A DNA stretch of 25,363 bases from contig CAYMOV010000033.1 of NCBI GenBank assembly GCA_964392085.1, positions 1 through 25,363 of the forward strand, read 5' to 3'. The translations under genes were made by a program, and so were the position numbers. Of the stretch, positions 8,719-15,346 are shown one piece after another. Source of the stretch: CAYMOV01 sp964392085 (GTDB lineage Bacteria; Oederibacteriota; Muellerivitia; Muellerivitales; Muellerivitaceae). Each line of letters opens with the position of its first letter. Positions within the stretch are counted from its first letter, which is position 1. Below the pieces are notes generated by a model that was not told the DNA's origin, did not search any database, and was given only the letters and a program-made list of their open reading frames with translations.

Positions 8719-8773
8719 GGTTTCTCCGATATGGGGCGCCTTCGGGCGTCCGCGCCCCCTCTCCCTCGAAGGG

Positions 8774-10027
8774 TTAATTGGCGCTCACCTTCGCCTTCTT
8801 TTCACCCGGGGACTTGACTGGAACCGCCGTCACGAAGGTCCCGAACTTCTTGATCTCCTCCAATCGGCAGCTCCAATAGAGTTTCCCCTCATGGGCCGTC
8901 ATGTCGGGACAACCGTCGCACATATCCATCCGCCCATCCGACAGGACGTCCACCGGGTGGATGATGGCGAAGGTCTGGAAGTAGGCCGTCCGGAACCAGT
9001 TCGCGGGGTTCTTCAGGAACCGCCAGGCCGCCTTGCGCATACCCGGGTCGAACAACCCGGCGGCCAGCATGGCGCCGCGTCCGGTCCCCAGCATACGGGG
9101 ATGCCCATAGCTCAACCAACGCCCGGTAGCGATGTGGTGGACCGTCTGGACAAGTTCCATGAATTTGGGGGTCCCATAGCCGAGTGTCCTGGACTTGTTG
9201 GCGATCCGCGCCGCAAGGGTCCACTTGATCTGGGCGGGGTTCACGGTCCCGTTGAGGTATGCGCTGGGTTCATAGAGGGGATCGGCTTCCCGGATCCTCC
9301 CGATCAATTCATCCGTGGAGACGTTCCTCAGGCCGCCCCAGACCGTCGGCTTATAGGGTCCCGACAAATCCACCGGCTGGCCCAGGGCCTGGAAGGAGAA
9401 GTTCGACGACATGGCGGGGGACCGGAAAAGGATGAAGACCATCGTATTCACGATATCCGGGTATTGGGACGCCCACCGGACCACCTCCGGGATCTGGTCG
9501 ATCGTCTCGCTGGAGACGGTCTGGTTGAACGCGCAGCAGACCCCCCCTTCCGCGGCCAGCATCTTGGCGAACTTTTCGCGGAGGACGTTGTGCTCGGGTT
9601 CCGTACGGGCATGTGAGTCCTTCCGGCCCTGGGAGGTGTCGATATGGAAGGTGAATCCAAACACCCCGGCCCGCTTGAGTTCCTTGAGGAGTTCGGGCGT
9701 GAGGGCCAGGCCGTTGGTGTTCAGGATGGGTTTCCACCCTCCCCGCTTGATCCTCCGGACGATCTCGACGATATCCGGGTGGACCAGCGGTTCACCACCG
9801 GCGATGCTCATGCAGTCGCTTTTGCGCAGGGACTTGTAGACCAGCAATTCCTCGTCGACCTGGGCCAGGGTCTTGTGGCCGTTCAGGATGTTCTCGTGAT
9901 AACAGCCTTCGCAGGCCAAATTGCACTGGGAGGTGACCTCGAACCAGGTTACCGCGTTGTCGGTCAGGGACCAGGGCAGGCGGTAATAGTCCAAGGGGTT
10001 CAAACTCGGGGTTTTGACGGTCTCCAT
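8774..10027 (-). CDS. Radical SAM enzyme with C-terminal Cys cluster
   Basis: 417 residues from ATG 10027, which has GAGGA 5 nt upstream; a GTG at 10054 without a visible ribosome site would add 9 residues. The radical SAM CX3CX2C motif is CNLACEGC (Cys35, Cys39, Cys42), binding the 4Fe-4S cluster that cleaves S-adenosylmethionine. SIAGGEPL (residues about 74-81) is the SAM-binding GGEP motif. The C-terminus has MCDGCPD and a later WSCRLEE (Cys370, Cys373, Cys387), which might hold an auxiliary cluster or metal. The start (CNLAC-x-GC, then SIAGGEP) is reminiscent of HpnH-like lipid enzymes, but the overall family is not recognised. First clearly enzymatic gene of the operon, 55 bp before the SDR gene. 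Probably a carbon-centred radical step on an envelope lipid (inference). Confidence 0.88.
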   Translation of the reverse strand: METVKTPSLNPLDYYRLPWSLTDNAVTWFEVTSQCNLACEGCYHENILNGHKTLAQVDEELLVYKSLRKSDCMSIAGGEPLVHPDIVEIVRRIKRGGWKPILNTNGLALTPELLKELKRAGVFGFTFHIDTSQGRKDSHARTEPEHNVLREKFAKMLAAEGGVCCAFNQTVSSETIDQIPEVVRWASQYPDIVNTMVFILFRSPAMSSNFSFQALGQPVDLSGPYKPTVWGGLRNVSTDELIGRIREADPLYEPSAYLNGTVNPAQIKWTLAARIANKSRTLGYGTPKFMELVQTVHHIATGRWLSYGHPRMLGTGRGAMLAAGLFDPGMRKAAWRFLKNPANWFRTAYFQTFAIIHPVDVLSDGRMDMCDGCPDMTAHEGKLYWSCRLEEIKKFGTFVTAVPVKSPGEKKAKVSAN

Positions 10028-10137
10028 CCAGTCCTCGTTTACGGCCAATGCCACCCAGCCGTTTTTTGATCGGGAAACCGCCCGGGGGCCGTTACCCGTC
10101 CCATCAACGATTCAATCCCATCGAAGGAACCCACGGC

Positions 10138-10608
10138 CTACGGCTCCGCGGGGCCCGTACCCCACTTCGCGCGGACGCCACCCGGTCCGACCAAGCAGGG
10201 ATCCAAAGCGTAGCCCCGGGTCAAGCGGTAGCCGGCCCGATCGATCTCATCATCGACACGTTTCAGGATGGCGTCGAGAACCCCGGCCTTCCGGAGTTCG
10301 TCCTCGAATTTCCTTAACGCCTCCGCGTCGAGGCGCGGGTTCCAGACGCCCTCGCCCACGAAGCGTTCCAGGCTGCGTCGGTCCCGGATTTCCTCCAGGA
10401 CGCGCTCCTCCGTGAGGCCGTACCAACGGCGCAGGAACGCGATTTTGACGAGGGTGAAGGGGCGGAAATCCCCTTCACCGCTCCAGGACCCCGAAGGCAA
10501 CGCCTCCACCAGGGAACGTTCCAGCCCCCTGAAATCGAGGATGCGCCCGAGCCGGTCGAACACGTTTTTATTCAAACAGGCCTTCTTCGGCCCCTTGAAT
10601 GCGCGCAT
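10138..10608 (-). pseudogene. IS5-family (IS1031/ISL2-like) transposase N-terminal remnant
   Basis: 156 residues from ATG 10608, with GGGGAGG 8 nt upstream. It matches the N-terminal DUF772 domain of IS5-type transposases: FRPFTLVKIAFLRRWYGLTEE, IRDRRSLERFVG, ALRKFEDELRKAGVLDAIL, then DEIDRAGYRLTRGYALDPCLV. The last block corresponds to the RG-x-VDATLV motif holding the first catalytic Asp of the DDE triad. The protein stops about 17 residues later, so the DDE catalytic domain is missing. No terminal inverted repeats or target duplication were found. It lies on the same strand as, and between, a good promoter and the radical SAM operon. It is therefore probably co-transcribed; a domesticated DNA-binding remnant is possible but unproven. 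Confidence 0.72.
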
Positions 10609-10758
10609 TTCAAGCCGCCTCCCCACATTTAAGCGATCCGCCCACGGGTCCGTTCGGCGGGGTACCAACACGGCCGTTTGGTTGATCCAGGTGATGGGAG
10701 GACCGGGGCCACCCACGAATGAAGCGGGGATGGATCGGGGAGCCCCCGCCGGCCAAGC

Positions 10759-10790
10759 CCACATGTATGTATTCAAATACATACATGTGG
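10759..10790. promoter_or_regulatory. 32-bp palindromic operator candidate
   Basis: Perfect inverted repeat with 15-bp arms CCACATGTATGTATT (10759-10773) and AATACATACATGTGG (10776-10790), separated by CA. It starts directly after the -10 box of a strong minus-strand promoter, so it covers roughly -6 to +26 of that transcript. Words such as TACATACAT and ATGTATGTA also occur in the AcrR operator of enterobacteria (known family knowledge). A TetR-family gene starts 455 bp away on the other strand. There is no T-run after it, so a terminator is unlikely. Binding by the neighbouring TetR protein is inference. Confidence 0.75.
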
Positions 10791-10819
10791 ATTAAACTCC
10801 AGGCCGGTGATTCAGTCAA
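10791..10819 (-). promoter_or_regulatory. Strong sigma-70-type promoter for the minus-strand operon
   Basis: Reading the minus strand: TTGACT (10819-10814), a 17-nt spacer, and TTTAAT (10796-10791). Each box matches 5 of 6 consensus positions and the spacing is ideal. The palindromic operator begins at the next base. The first gene downstream is the transposase remnant at 10608, then the radical SAM gene at 10027. Confidence 0.7.
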
Positions 10820-11244
10820 TCGTTTAATTGTTCAACAGGGCGCTTAATAAGTGTTTTGGCCCCGCCGACGACCCGAGCGTAAACGTTTTTTCGCAAGGCG
10901 AGTCGGCGGCCACGCGGTCCGAGCGGCCCGCCGGGAATACCCCGGTCTTTGGGGGGATGATTCGTAAGTACGGCACGACCCTACTTTTAGATTGTTCCTA
11001 ATCGACTCTGGAAAACGGGTCGTCCCCCAACCGATTCTTTTAGGGGGGAAAGTCCCCTCAGTTCGACTTTTTCATCATCCTGTTGAAGGCCTTTGGGTTC
11101 CCCATGGGCGGCGGTACCGGGGCGGGACGCCTTGCAAGGGCCCCTCTCCCCGGGTACCCTGTTTCACTCCAGAGTCGAATCGGGAAAGTAAACCCGGCCT
11201 CAGCCCGAGGCCCCCCAAAACCGGGCCCCCGGAAGGAAGTCTTC
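10820..11244. other. Intergenic stretch upstream of the TetR gene
   Basis: About 425 bp between the promoter/operator and the TetR start. I see no convincing gene, RNA or complete promoter in it. Near-complementary segments occur around 11114 (GGTACCGGGG) and 11150 (CCCCGGGTACC), which could fold in the TetR leader. AT-rich runs at 10820-10855 and 10983-11005 are the likeliest places for the TetR promoter, but no -35/-10 pair stands out. Confidence 0.4.
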
Positions 11245-11886
11245 ATGCCAGCCTCCTCCAAGACCCGCCTCCCGCGCCCGCTGAAACCGGGGACCGCGAA
11301 AAGGCGCAACCGCGCCGACAGCATCCAAAAGTTCATGGACGCGGCCCTCGAGGTGTTTTCGGAGGTCGGATTCGACGCGGCCACGACGAAGGCCATCTCC
11401 CAACGGGCCGGCCTCAACGATTCGCTCATTCAACGGTACTTCGTGAGCAAGGCCGGCTTGTTTTCGGCGTTGATCATTAAGTTCGCCGAAAAGATATCGT
11501 TTGAGGTCTACCCCCCGGGCCTGGACGTCGAGGAGGAGGTCTTCAATTACCTCAGGACGCGTTACGACTCGGACACCCAAAACCCGCGCTTCGTCCGGGT
11601 GGGGTTCCATCGGGTGATGGCGGACCCCACCTTCGCCCGATCCATCGGGGATAAGTACCGCGTCTCGAAACTCCTGGTGTCCCGGCTCAAGGCGTTCCAA
11701 AAAGCCGGTCGGATCCGTCCCGACGTCGATGTGGCCGCCCTCGCCCAAATCATATCCGCGCAATCCTTCCTGCTGGGAGTCGTCGAGTTCGCCGTCCTGG
11801 GAAAGAGGACCGTCGATAGGCACATCCGGCAATTGGGCGCGTTCGCTCGATACATTTCCCAGGGCATCGTCATGGGGCGGCGTTGA
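11245..11886 (+). CDS. TetR-family transcriptional regulator
   Basis: 213 residues. ATG 11245 is preceded by GGAAGGAAG, which decides the start against upstream in-frame codons. After a basic, Pro-rich N-terminus (PASSKTRLPRPLKPGTAKRR), residues about 25-75 form the TetR helix-turn-helix domain: IQKFMDAALEVFSEVGFDAATTKAISQRAGL, then SLIQRYFVSKAGLFSALI. The rest is the all-helical ligand and dimerisation domain (AALAQIISAQSFLLGVVEF). TetR proteins usually repress a divergent promoter through a palindrome. The 15-bp-arm palindrome at 10759-10790, overlapping the divergent operon promoter, is the obvious candidate. The ligand is unknown; a lipid or hydrophobic compound would suit the operon. Stops 36 bp before the stop of the convergent patatin gene. 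Confidence 0.9.
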   Translation: MPASSKTRLPRPLKPGTAKRRNRADSIQKFMDAALEVFSEVGFDAATTKAISQRAGLNDSLIQRYFVSKAGLFSALIIKFAEKISFEVYPPGLDVEEEVFNYLRTRYDSDTQNPRFVRVGFHRVMADPTFARSIGDKYRVSKLLVSRLKAFQKAGRIRPDVDVAALAQIISAQSFLLGVVEFAVLGKRTVDRHIRQLGAFARYISQGIVMGRR

Positions 11887-11922
11887 ACCTGTTCCATCGG
11901 CGGCCCCTTTCCAGTCCCCTGG

Positions 11923-12939
11923 TTATGCCACCACGGACTGGGCCTTGGCGTATCCAATATCGATCATGCCGGCCATCTGTCCCTTGCCGAACTCCAACGA
12001 ATTGTCGGCCAGGGAGTGGTCCGGGCGGATGATGACGGGATTCCTTTTGAGGTTGAACCCGCTGAACGGGTTGGCCAGGCTTGCGCCGGGTTGGTTGGGG
12101 TCGGGGACCGATTGGAATGCCGCCGCGATCCTGGCCTTGTCCGCGCCCGGGAGGCCGCCTAGGTATTGTTGGAGGGAATTCAGGTAGAGGACCGCCCCTC
12201 CGACCTGGCGGGCGTAGCGCTGGTTCGAGTCCCCCACCTCGTCGGACAACAGGGCGATGGTGCGCATCAGGACCTGGTCGAGGGAGTTGAAGTCCTTGTC
12301 CTGGTAGGGGTTGGCCTCAGGCGAGAGGATGATGACGTACAGTTCCTCCACGCCGTTCATCAGGGCCGTGGTGATGCCCACGTAGTCCCGCACCCCCCCG
12401 TCCCAATACTGTTCCCCCCCGGTTTCGGGGATCCGGATCGAGGGGGTGAAGCAGGGCTCGTTGGCCGAGGCGGCGATGGCCTGCATGAGGGTCTTGCCGG
12501 ACGTGATGGGGTAGGCCACGGCCCCGGGGGGCACGTTCAGGGAGGGGCCCGTGTGGAAATAGGTGGTGTTGCCCGACTGGAAACTCACCCCGGTCACGCA
12601 CATCTGTTTCGGCGAGGCCTGGATAGCGGCCCACCGGCCGGGGGTGATGGCGTTTTGGATGATGGAACTCAACCCGTCGCTGTTGAAAAGGTAGCCCTTG
12701 GTGAAGGCGTCCAGCGCGTCCATCTTGGTCAGGAGGGTGGGGGTATCCACGCTGCAGTAGATCTGTTTGAGGGCGTCGATCTCGTCGGTCACCAGCAGGG
12801 GCGTGATGAGGGCCCCCGTGGAGGTGCCGATCACCAGGTCGAATTGGATGCCTTTCACCTTCCGGAGGTACTCCAACGCCCCCACCGCGAAGGCCCCCTT
12901 GGTGCCTCCCCCGCTGATGACAAGTCCGGTCTTCGGCAT
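11923..12939 (-). CDS. Patatin-like phospholipase/lipase
   Basis: 338 residues. ATG 12939 follows AAAGGA at about 8 nt. The patatin fold motifs are all present: oxyanion-hole GGGTKG (residues 10-15), nucleophile GTSTG with Ser40, and catalytic Asp180 in YWDGGVRDY. The Ser-Asp dyad cleaves acyl esters of phospholipids or lipids. There is no signal peptide, so it acts in the cytoplasm or at the inner membrane face, or is secreted by another route. An Omp85-type barrel lies in the neighbourhood (13718-14794) but is separated by another gene and a promoter, so a type Vd-like pairing is not supported. An insertion around residues 120-150 (SFQSGNTTYFHTGPS) matches the strand-rich part of bacterial patatins. 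A perfect -10 box lies about 60 bp upstream. Confidence 0.92.
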   Translation of the reverse strand: MPKTGLVISGGGTKGAFAVGALEYLRKVKGIQFDLVIGTSTGALITPLLVTDEIDALKQIYCSVDTPTLLTKMDALDAFTKGYLFNSDGLSSIIQNAITPGRWAAIQASPKQMCVTGVSFQSGNTTYFHTGPSLNVPPGAVAYPITSGKTLMQAIAASANEPCFTPSIRIPETGGEQYWDGGVRDYVGITTALMNGVEELYVIILSPEANPYQDKDFNSLDQVLMRTIALLSDEVGDSNQRYARQVGGAVLYLNSLQQYLGGLPGADKARIAAAFQSVPDPNQPGASLANPFSGFNLKRNPVIIRPDHSLADNSLEFGKGQMAGMIDIGYAKAQSVVA

Positions 12940-12997
12940 GGCAACGTCCTTTCACCCTCAGTTTCAACACAAGGACCACGCCCCAGGCGCGATCGGA

Positions 12998-13034
12998 ATT
13001 ATAGGACCGTGGGGCTGTCCCTGTGGTCCCTGTG
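12998..13034 (-). promoter_or_regulatory. Perfect -10 box with tandem 9-bp repeats at the -35 position (patatin gene)
   Basis: On the minus strand a consensus TATAAT (13003-12998) lies about 60 bp before the patatin start. There is no good -35 box. Instead two head-to-tail copies of CACAGGGAC occupy 13034-13017, covering the -35 region. This suggests an activator-dependent promoter. Sequence seen directly; activation is inferred. Confidence 0.45.
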
Positions 13035-13053
13035 TTAAATGGTCTAGGTCGCC

Positions 13054-13629
13054 TCAGTAGTTCACATCATGAAAAGGGCCCGGCGTCGGCTTGGCCTTGA
13101 CCAACAGCTTGCTCCAGGAAACCAGGTCCACCCCCACGGTGGTCATGCCCACGAAATGATCGTTGGGTTTCGACCCAATCCCCCCCAGGAACCCCAATCG
13201 CAAAAGGCCGTTCAGGTCCAGGACCGGGCCGAACTGGGCCGTCAAGTCCGATCCACCGAAATAGGACCCGTCCAGCGTCAGCCGGACGCCCACCCGGCGG
13301 CCGTCGGGTTCCCAGAACAGTTTGGAGGCCCGCAGGCCGGCCCCGCCCTTCCAGGCCCCAGCGGGATATTTCAGGAGGACCCAGGCAGGCTCAAACTGCC
13401 AACCCTGGATGTCCAGGGCCGGCCCGATCTTGACGGCCGCCTGGAAAGGGCGCACCCCATTCACCCGATGTCCGCTGGAGCCCTGTTCGAGGTCGATGGG
13501 GATCCGGATCGTGCTTTGGACGGGTCCAGCGGCTGGGGGCGTCGCAGTCGGCGTGGCCACGGGCTCGGCAAACGCGGGGACGGCGAGTGAGGCCAGCAGG
13601 ACCGCGACGAGCGGGAGACATCGCTTCAT
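13054..13629 (-). CDS. Exported protein of unknown function, beta-strand rich (191 aa)
   Basis: ATG 13629 with AAAGGA about 9 nt upstream. Residues 1-21 are a textbook signal peptide (MKRCLPLVAVLLASLAVPAFA, cleavage after AFA). A short Thr/Pro/Ala linker follows (EPVATPTATPPAAGP). The remainder has alternating polar/apolar stretches with many Gly (GVRPFQAAVKIGPALDIQGW, GAGLRASKLFW, RVGVRLTLDGSYFGGSDLTAQFGPVLDLNGLLRLGFLGGIG, MTTVGVDLVSW), as in small outer-membrane or periplasmic beta barrels. No known family recognised. It has its own promoter candidate at 13692-13721 and lies 114 bp upstream of the patatin gene on the same strand. Outer-membrane location is inferred. Confidence 0.75.
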   Translation of the reverse strand: MKRCLPLVAVLLASLAVPAFAEPVATPTATPPAAGPVQSTIRIPIDLEQGSSGHRVNGVRPFQAAVKIGPALDIQGWQFEPAWVLLKYPAGAWKGGAGLRASKLFWEPDGRRVGVRLTLDGSYFGGSDLTAQFGPVLDLNGLLRLGFLGGIGSKPNDHFVGMTTVGVDLVSWSKLLVKAKPTPGPFHDVNY

Positions 13630-13691
13630 CTCATTCCATCCTTTTCCGGCTTGGGGTGGGCGGGTGAATTTCGCACAAGAAATCAGACAAC

Positions 13692-13721
13692 AATATAATT
13701 CGAATCACCGCGCCTTGTCAC
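13692..13721 (-). promoter_or_regulatory. Promoter candidate for the 13629 gene
   Basis: Minus strand: GTGACA (13721-13716), an 18-nt spacer, TATATT (13697-13692), about 60 bp before the start at 13629. The -35 box overlaps the last codon and stop of the upstream Omp85-type gene. The AT-rich patch is distinct from the GC-rich flanks. Confidence 0.5.
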
Positions 13722-14794
13722 AGTATCTGGTCGAAGTTCAGGTATAAACCCGTCCCCTCCCGGCCCAATCCCAGGTCGAGACGGACGATGAAGGTGTGCA
13801 TATAGAACCGCAGGCCCAGGTCGGGGTTCCCCGGCCAATCCCCCAGGTTGGCCTTCCGGAGGCCGTCCCAAACCTTTCCGGCGTCGTATCCCGCCACGGC
13901 CCCCAATCGACCCACCAAGGGAAACCTCAGTTCGAGGTTCGCCAAAGCCGAGGCGGTCCCGAGGAAACGGTCCTGGGCGTATCCCCGGAGGGTGTCGCCG
14001 CCGCCCAGGGAAAGGAGGGTTTGGACCGGAAGGCCTTGCCCCGATAGGTCCTGGAGCCGGGCCCGGAGGGCCAACACGGTCCGGAGGACCGGCAGTCGGA
14101 AATACCGGCGGACGGTCAAGGTGGATTCCCGATCGGACTCGTCCCCGAGGGCGCCCCCGGGCGAATCTTCCCACTCGCCCTCCAGGACCCACCCCCGGGT
14201 GGGGACCAGGTAGGAATCCCGCGTGTCGTACCGGAGGTTCAGGAAGGCGCTCGCCCCTTGGACCAAGCCCGCGCTGCCCCCCCCCAGGGTCTCCAGAAGT
14301 CCGCCCGCGACGAACCGCGAATTCCGGACCCAACGGTAGCGCAATCCGGCCTGGAGGAGGATCCGATGGGAGAAGGCGTGGCTGGCGGTCCCCTCGACGA
14401 GAAGGGGTTCCTTGTTGAAGGTCTCGAAATCCGAGGATTTGGACCTGTTCCCCACGCCGTAGAAATGGCTGTGGGTCATCCGGTCGTAATCCACCTTCAG
14501 GTCAAGGGCCAGGGGAAAGATGGTCCCTTCGCGCGTCCCGAAGTCCGGGTGGGACACCACCACCTTCGCCCAGCGTTCCCCCTTGGTGCTGGCGAAAAGG
14601 ATGACGTCCAACGATTCTTGGCGCTGGAGCCGGTTCAGCAGGAAGGTTTTGACCCCCAGCCCGTAACCCGTGTCGGTGTCGTAGGCCGCGATGGGGAGGG
14701 TTTCCCATTTGGACGGGGCCGTCGGGGTCGGGGTCTGGGCCCCGAGGCACGCCGCGGCGAGGAAAAGGCCCGCGGCGAGGCGGCCACCCCTCAA
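13718..14794 (-). CDS. Omp85-type outer-membrane barrel protein (D15/surface-antigen domain)
   Basis: 358 residues. No ATG starts this protein at a sensible place. A TTG at 14794 overlaps the stop of the upstream gene as TTGA and opens directly into a signal peptide (RGGRLAAGLFLAAACLGAQ), so it is the chosen start. The mature part begins TPTPTAPSKWETLPIAAYDTDTGYGLGVK, close to the start of barrel-only Omp85 relatives (a P-x-x-x-Y-x-x-D/E-TG-G-G-x-G pattern). It then runs through amphipathic strands with RYDTRDSYLVPTRGWVLEGEWE and GGGDTLRGYAQDRFLGTASALANLELRFPL, the Omp85 loop-6 signature and following strands. POTRA domains are absent. The last residues (LYLNFDQIL) form the final strand. Role probably outer-membrane assembly, transport or a surface protein; partner unknown. 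Confidence 0.85.
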   Translation of the reverse strand: MRGGRLAAGLFLAAACLGAQTPTPTAPSKWETLPIAAYDTDTGYGLGVKTFLLNRLQRQESLDVILFASTKGERWAKVVVSHPDFGTREGTIFPLALDLKVDYDRMTHSHFYGVGNRSKSSDFETFNKEPLLVEGTASHAFSHRILLQAGLRYRWVRNSRFVAGGLLETLGGGSAGLVQGASAFLNLRYDTRDSYLVPTRGWVLEGEWEDSPGGALGDESDRESTLTVRRYFRLPVLRTVLALRARLQDLSGQGLPVQTLLSLGGGDTLRGYAQDRFLGTASALANLELRFPLVGRLGAVAGYDAGKVWDGLRKANLGDWPGNPDLGLRFYMHTFIVRLDLGLGREGTGLYLNFDQIL

Positions 14795-15090
14795 CCGAAC
14801 CGGAGGGCCGTCCAACGCCGCTGGATCATCCGTTCCTTGATATCCATGATGACCAAGAAGCCGCCCTCGAAATCCACCCGCGCCGAGAGTTCCACGCCCT
14901 CGCCCCACTGGTTCCAGGTGGTCTTGGTGAACCAGCCGTCGGGCGATTCGTAGAAGAACGGCGCCTGGAGCGTGGTCAGGTACGTCTGGGCCTTCTCGAC
15001 CAGTTCGACCTTGCTCGGCTCCGCCCCCTGGAGGATCAAGGCCCTTTGCTCCCGCGCCGCCCTGCCCCAGACCACCTTGAGCGACTTCAT
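14791..15090 (-). CDS. Small cytoplasmic protein of unknown function coupled to Omp85-type gene (99 aa)
   Basis: ATG 15090 has an excellent Shine-Dalgarno, GGGAGGAAG, about 6 nt upstream. No signal peptide is visible. The N-terminal half is helical and basic/acidic (MKSLKVVWGRAAREQR, then AEPSKVELVEKAQTYLTTLQAPFFYE); the C-terminal half is strand-like and aromatic (DGWFTKTTWNQWGEGVELSARVDFEGGFLVIMDIKERMIQRRW). It contains seven tryptophan or phenylalanine positions in the middle and end. I do not recognise the family. Its stop overlaps the likely TTG start of the outer-membrane protein gene, so the two are translated together. The upstream region carries phased direct repeats matching those at 19084-19150, so it is probably controlled by the neighbouring two-component system. 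Confidence 0.75.
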   Translation of the reverse strand: MKSLKVVWGRAAREQRALILQGAEPSKVELVEKAQTYLTTLQAPFFYESPDGWFTKTTWNQWGEGVELSARVDFEGGFLVIMDIKERMIQRRWTALRFG

Positions 15091-15127
15091 CGTGACTTCC
15101 TCCCGCGTTTTGTTCCGACGGGAGGAT

Positions 15128-15179
15128 GTTATCGGGAGGGGTCATTTCGGTTGTCATCCTCTTGTCAAAGGCGGGTCAA
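15128..15179 (-). promoter_or_regulatory. 11-bp-phased direct repeats and promoter (site 1), upstream of the 15090 gene
   Basis: On the plus strand GTCA recurs at 15153, 15164 and 15175, exactly 11 bp apart (units TTGTCATCCTC, TTGTCAAAGGC, GGGTCAAACTT). Read in the direction of the 15090 gene, this is TTTGACCCGCC, TTTGACAAGAG, GATGACAACCG. The last ATGACA is followed after 18 nt by GATAAC (15133-15128), a plausible -10. Same-strand repeats at 11-bp pitch are the binding pattern of OmpR/PhoB-family regulators. Site 2 at 19084-19145 has the same repeats and the same spacing. Confidence 0.7.
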
Positions 15180-15207
15180 ACTTCAGGCCGACCTAACCAC
15201 ACCCAAT

Positions 15208-15330
15208 CACCACAATGGACACGAGGGGCCCAATGGATTCGCCCGGAGAATAGAAGTCGAAGGCATTTCCCGGAGATCCAACTCTCGTCGTTCCATTGAG
15301 GCCATGGTGACCATGGGGCCCATTGTGGTG
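15208..15330. repeat. 123-bp nested inverted-repeat element
   Basis: The ends are perfect 11-bp inverted repeats: CACCACAATGG (15208-15218) and CCATTGTGGTG (15320-15330). Inside are a second pair, GGCCCAATGGA (from 15228) against TTCCATTGAGGCC (15291-15303), and a compact palindrome CCATGGT-G-ACCATGG (15302-15316). The unit would fold into a long imperfect stem. It lies between the response-regulator stop and the site 1 promoter. It could be a small non-autonomous element or a structured transcript end; no target duplication is evident and there is no T-run. Confidence 0.55.
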
Positions 15331-15346
15331 AACTGGTTTTGGGCCG

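Noticed and set aside
10609..10782. 58-residue N-terminal extension of the transposase remnant starting inside the palindrome
   Set aside because: No ribosome site, no similarity to IS5 transposases, and it would begin in the operator. ATG 10608 has GGGGAGG upstream and the family similarity starts soon after.
11923..14794. Type Vd-like patatin/Omp85 secretion pair
   Set aside because: The patatin protein lacks a signal peptide and is separated from the barrel gene by another gene and promoter candidates, so pairing is not supported.
14795..15157. N-terminal extension of the Omp85-type protein upstream of 14794
   Set aside because: The extension lies over the coupled small gene in another frame; the signal peptide begins right at the TTG at 14794.
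15151..15179. Canonical PhoB (Pho) box
   Set aside because: The TGTCA units and 11-bp pitch resemble Pho boxes, but relative to the -10 box and regulated gene they are in the reverse orientation, and no phosphate genes are nearby. Kept only as OmpR-family-like repeats.
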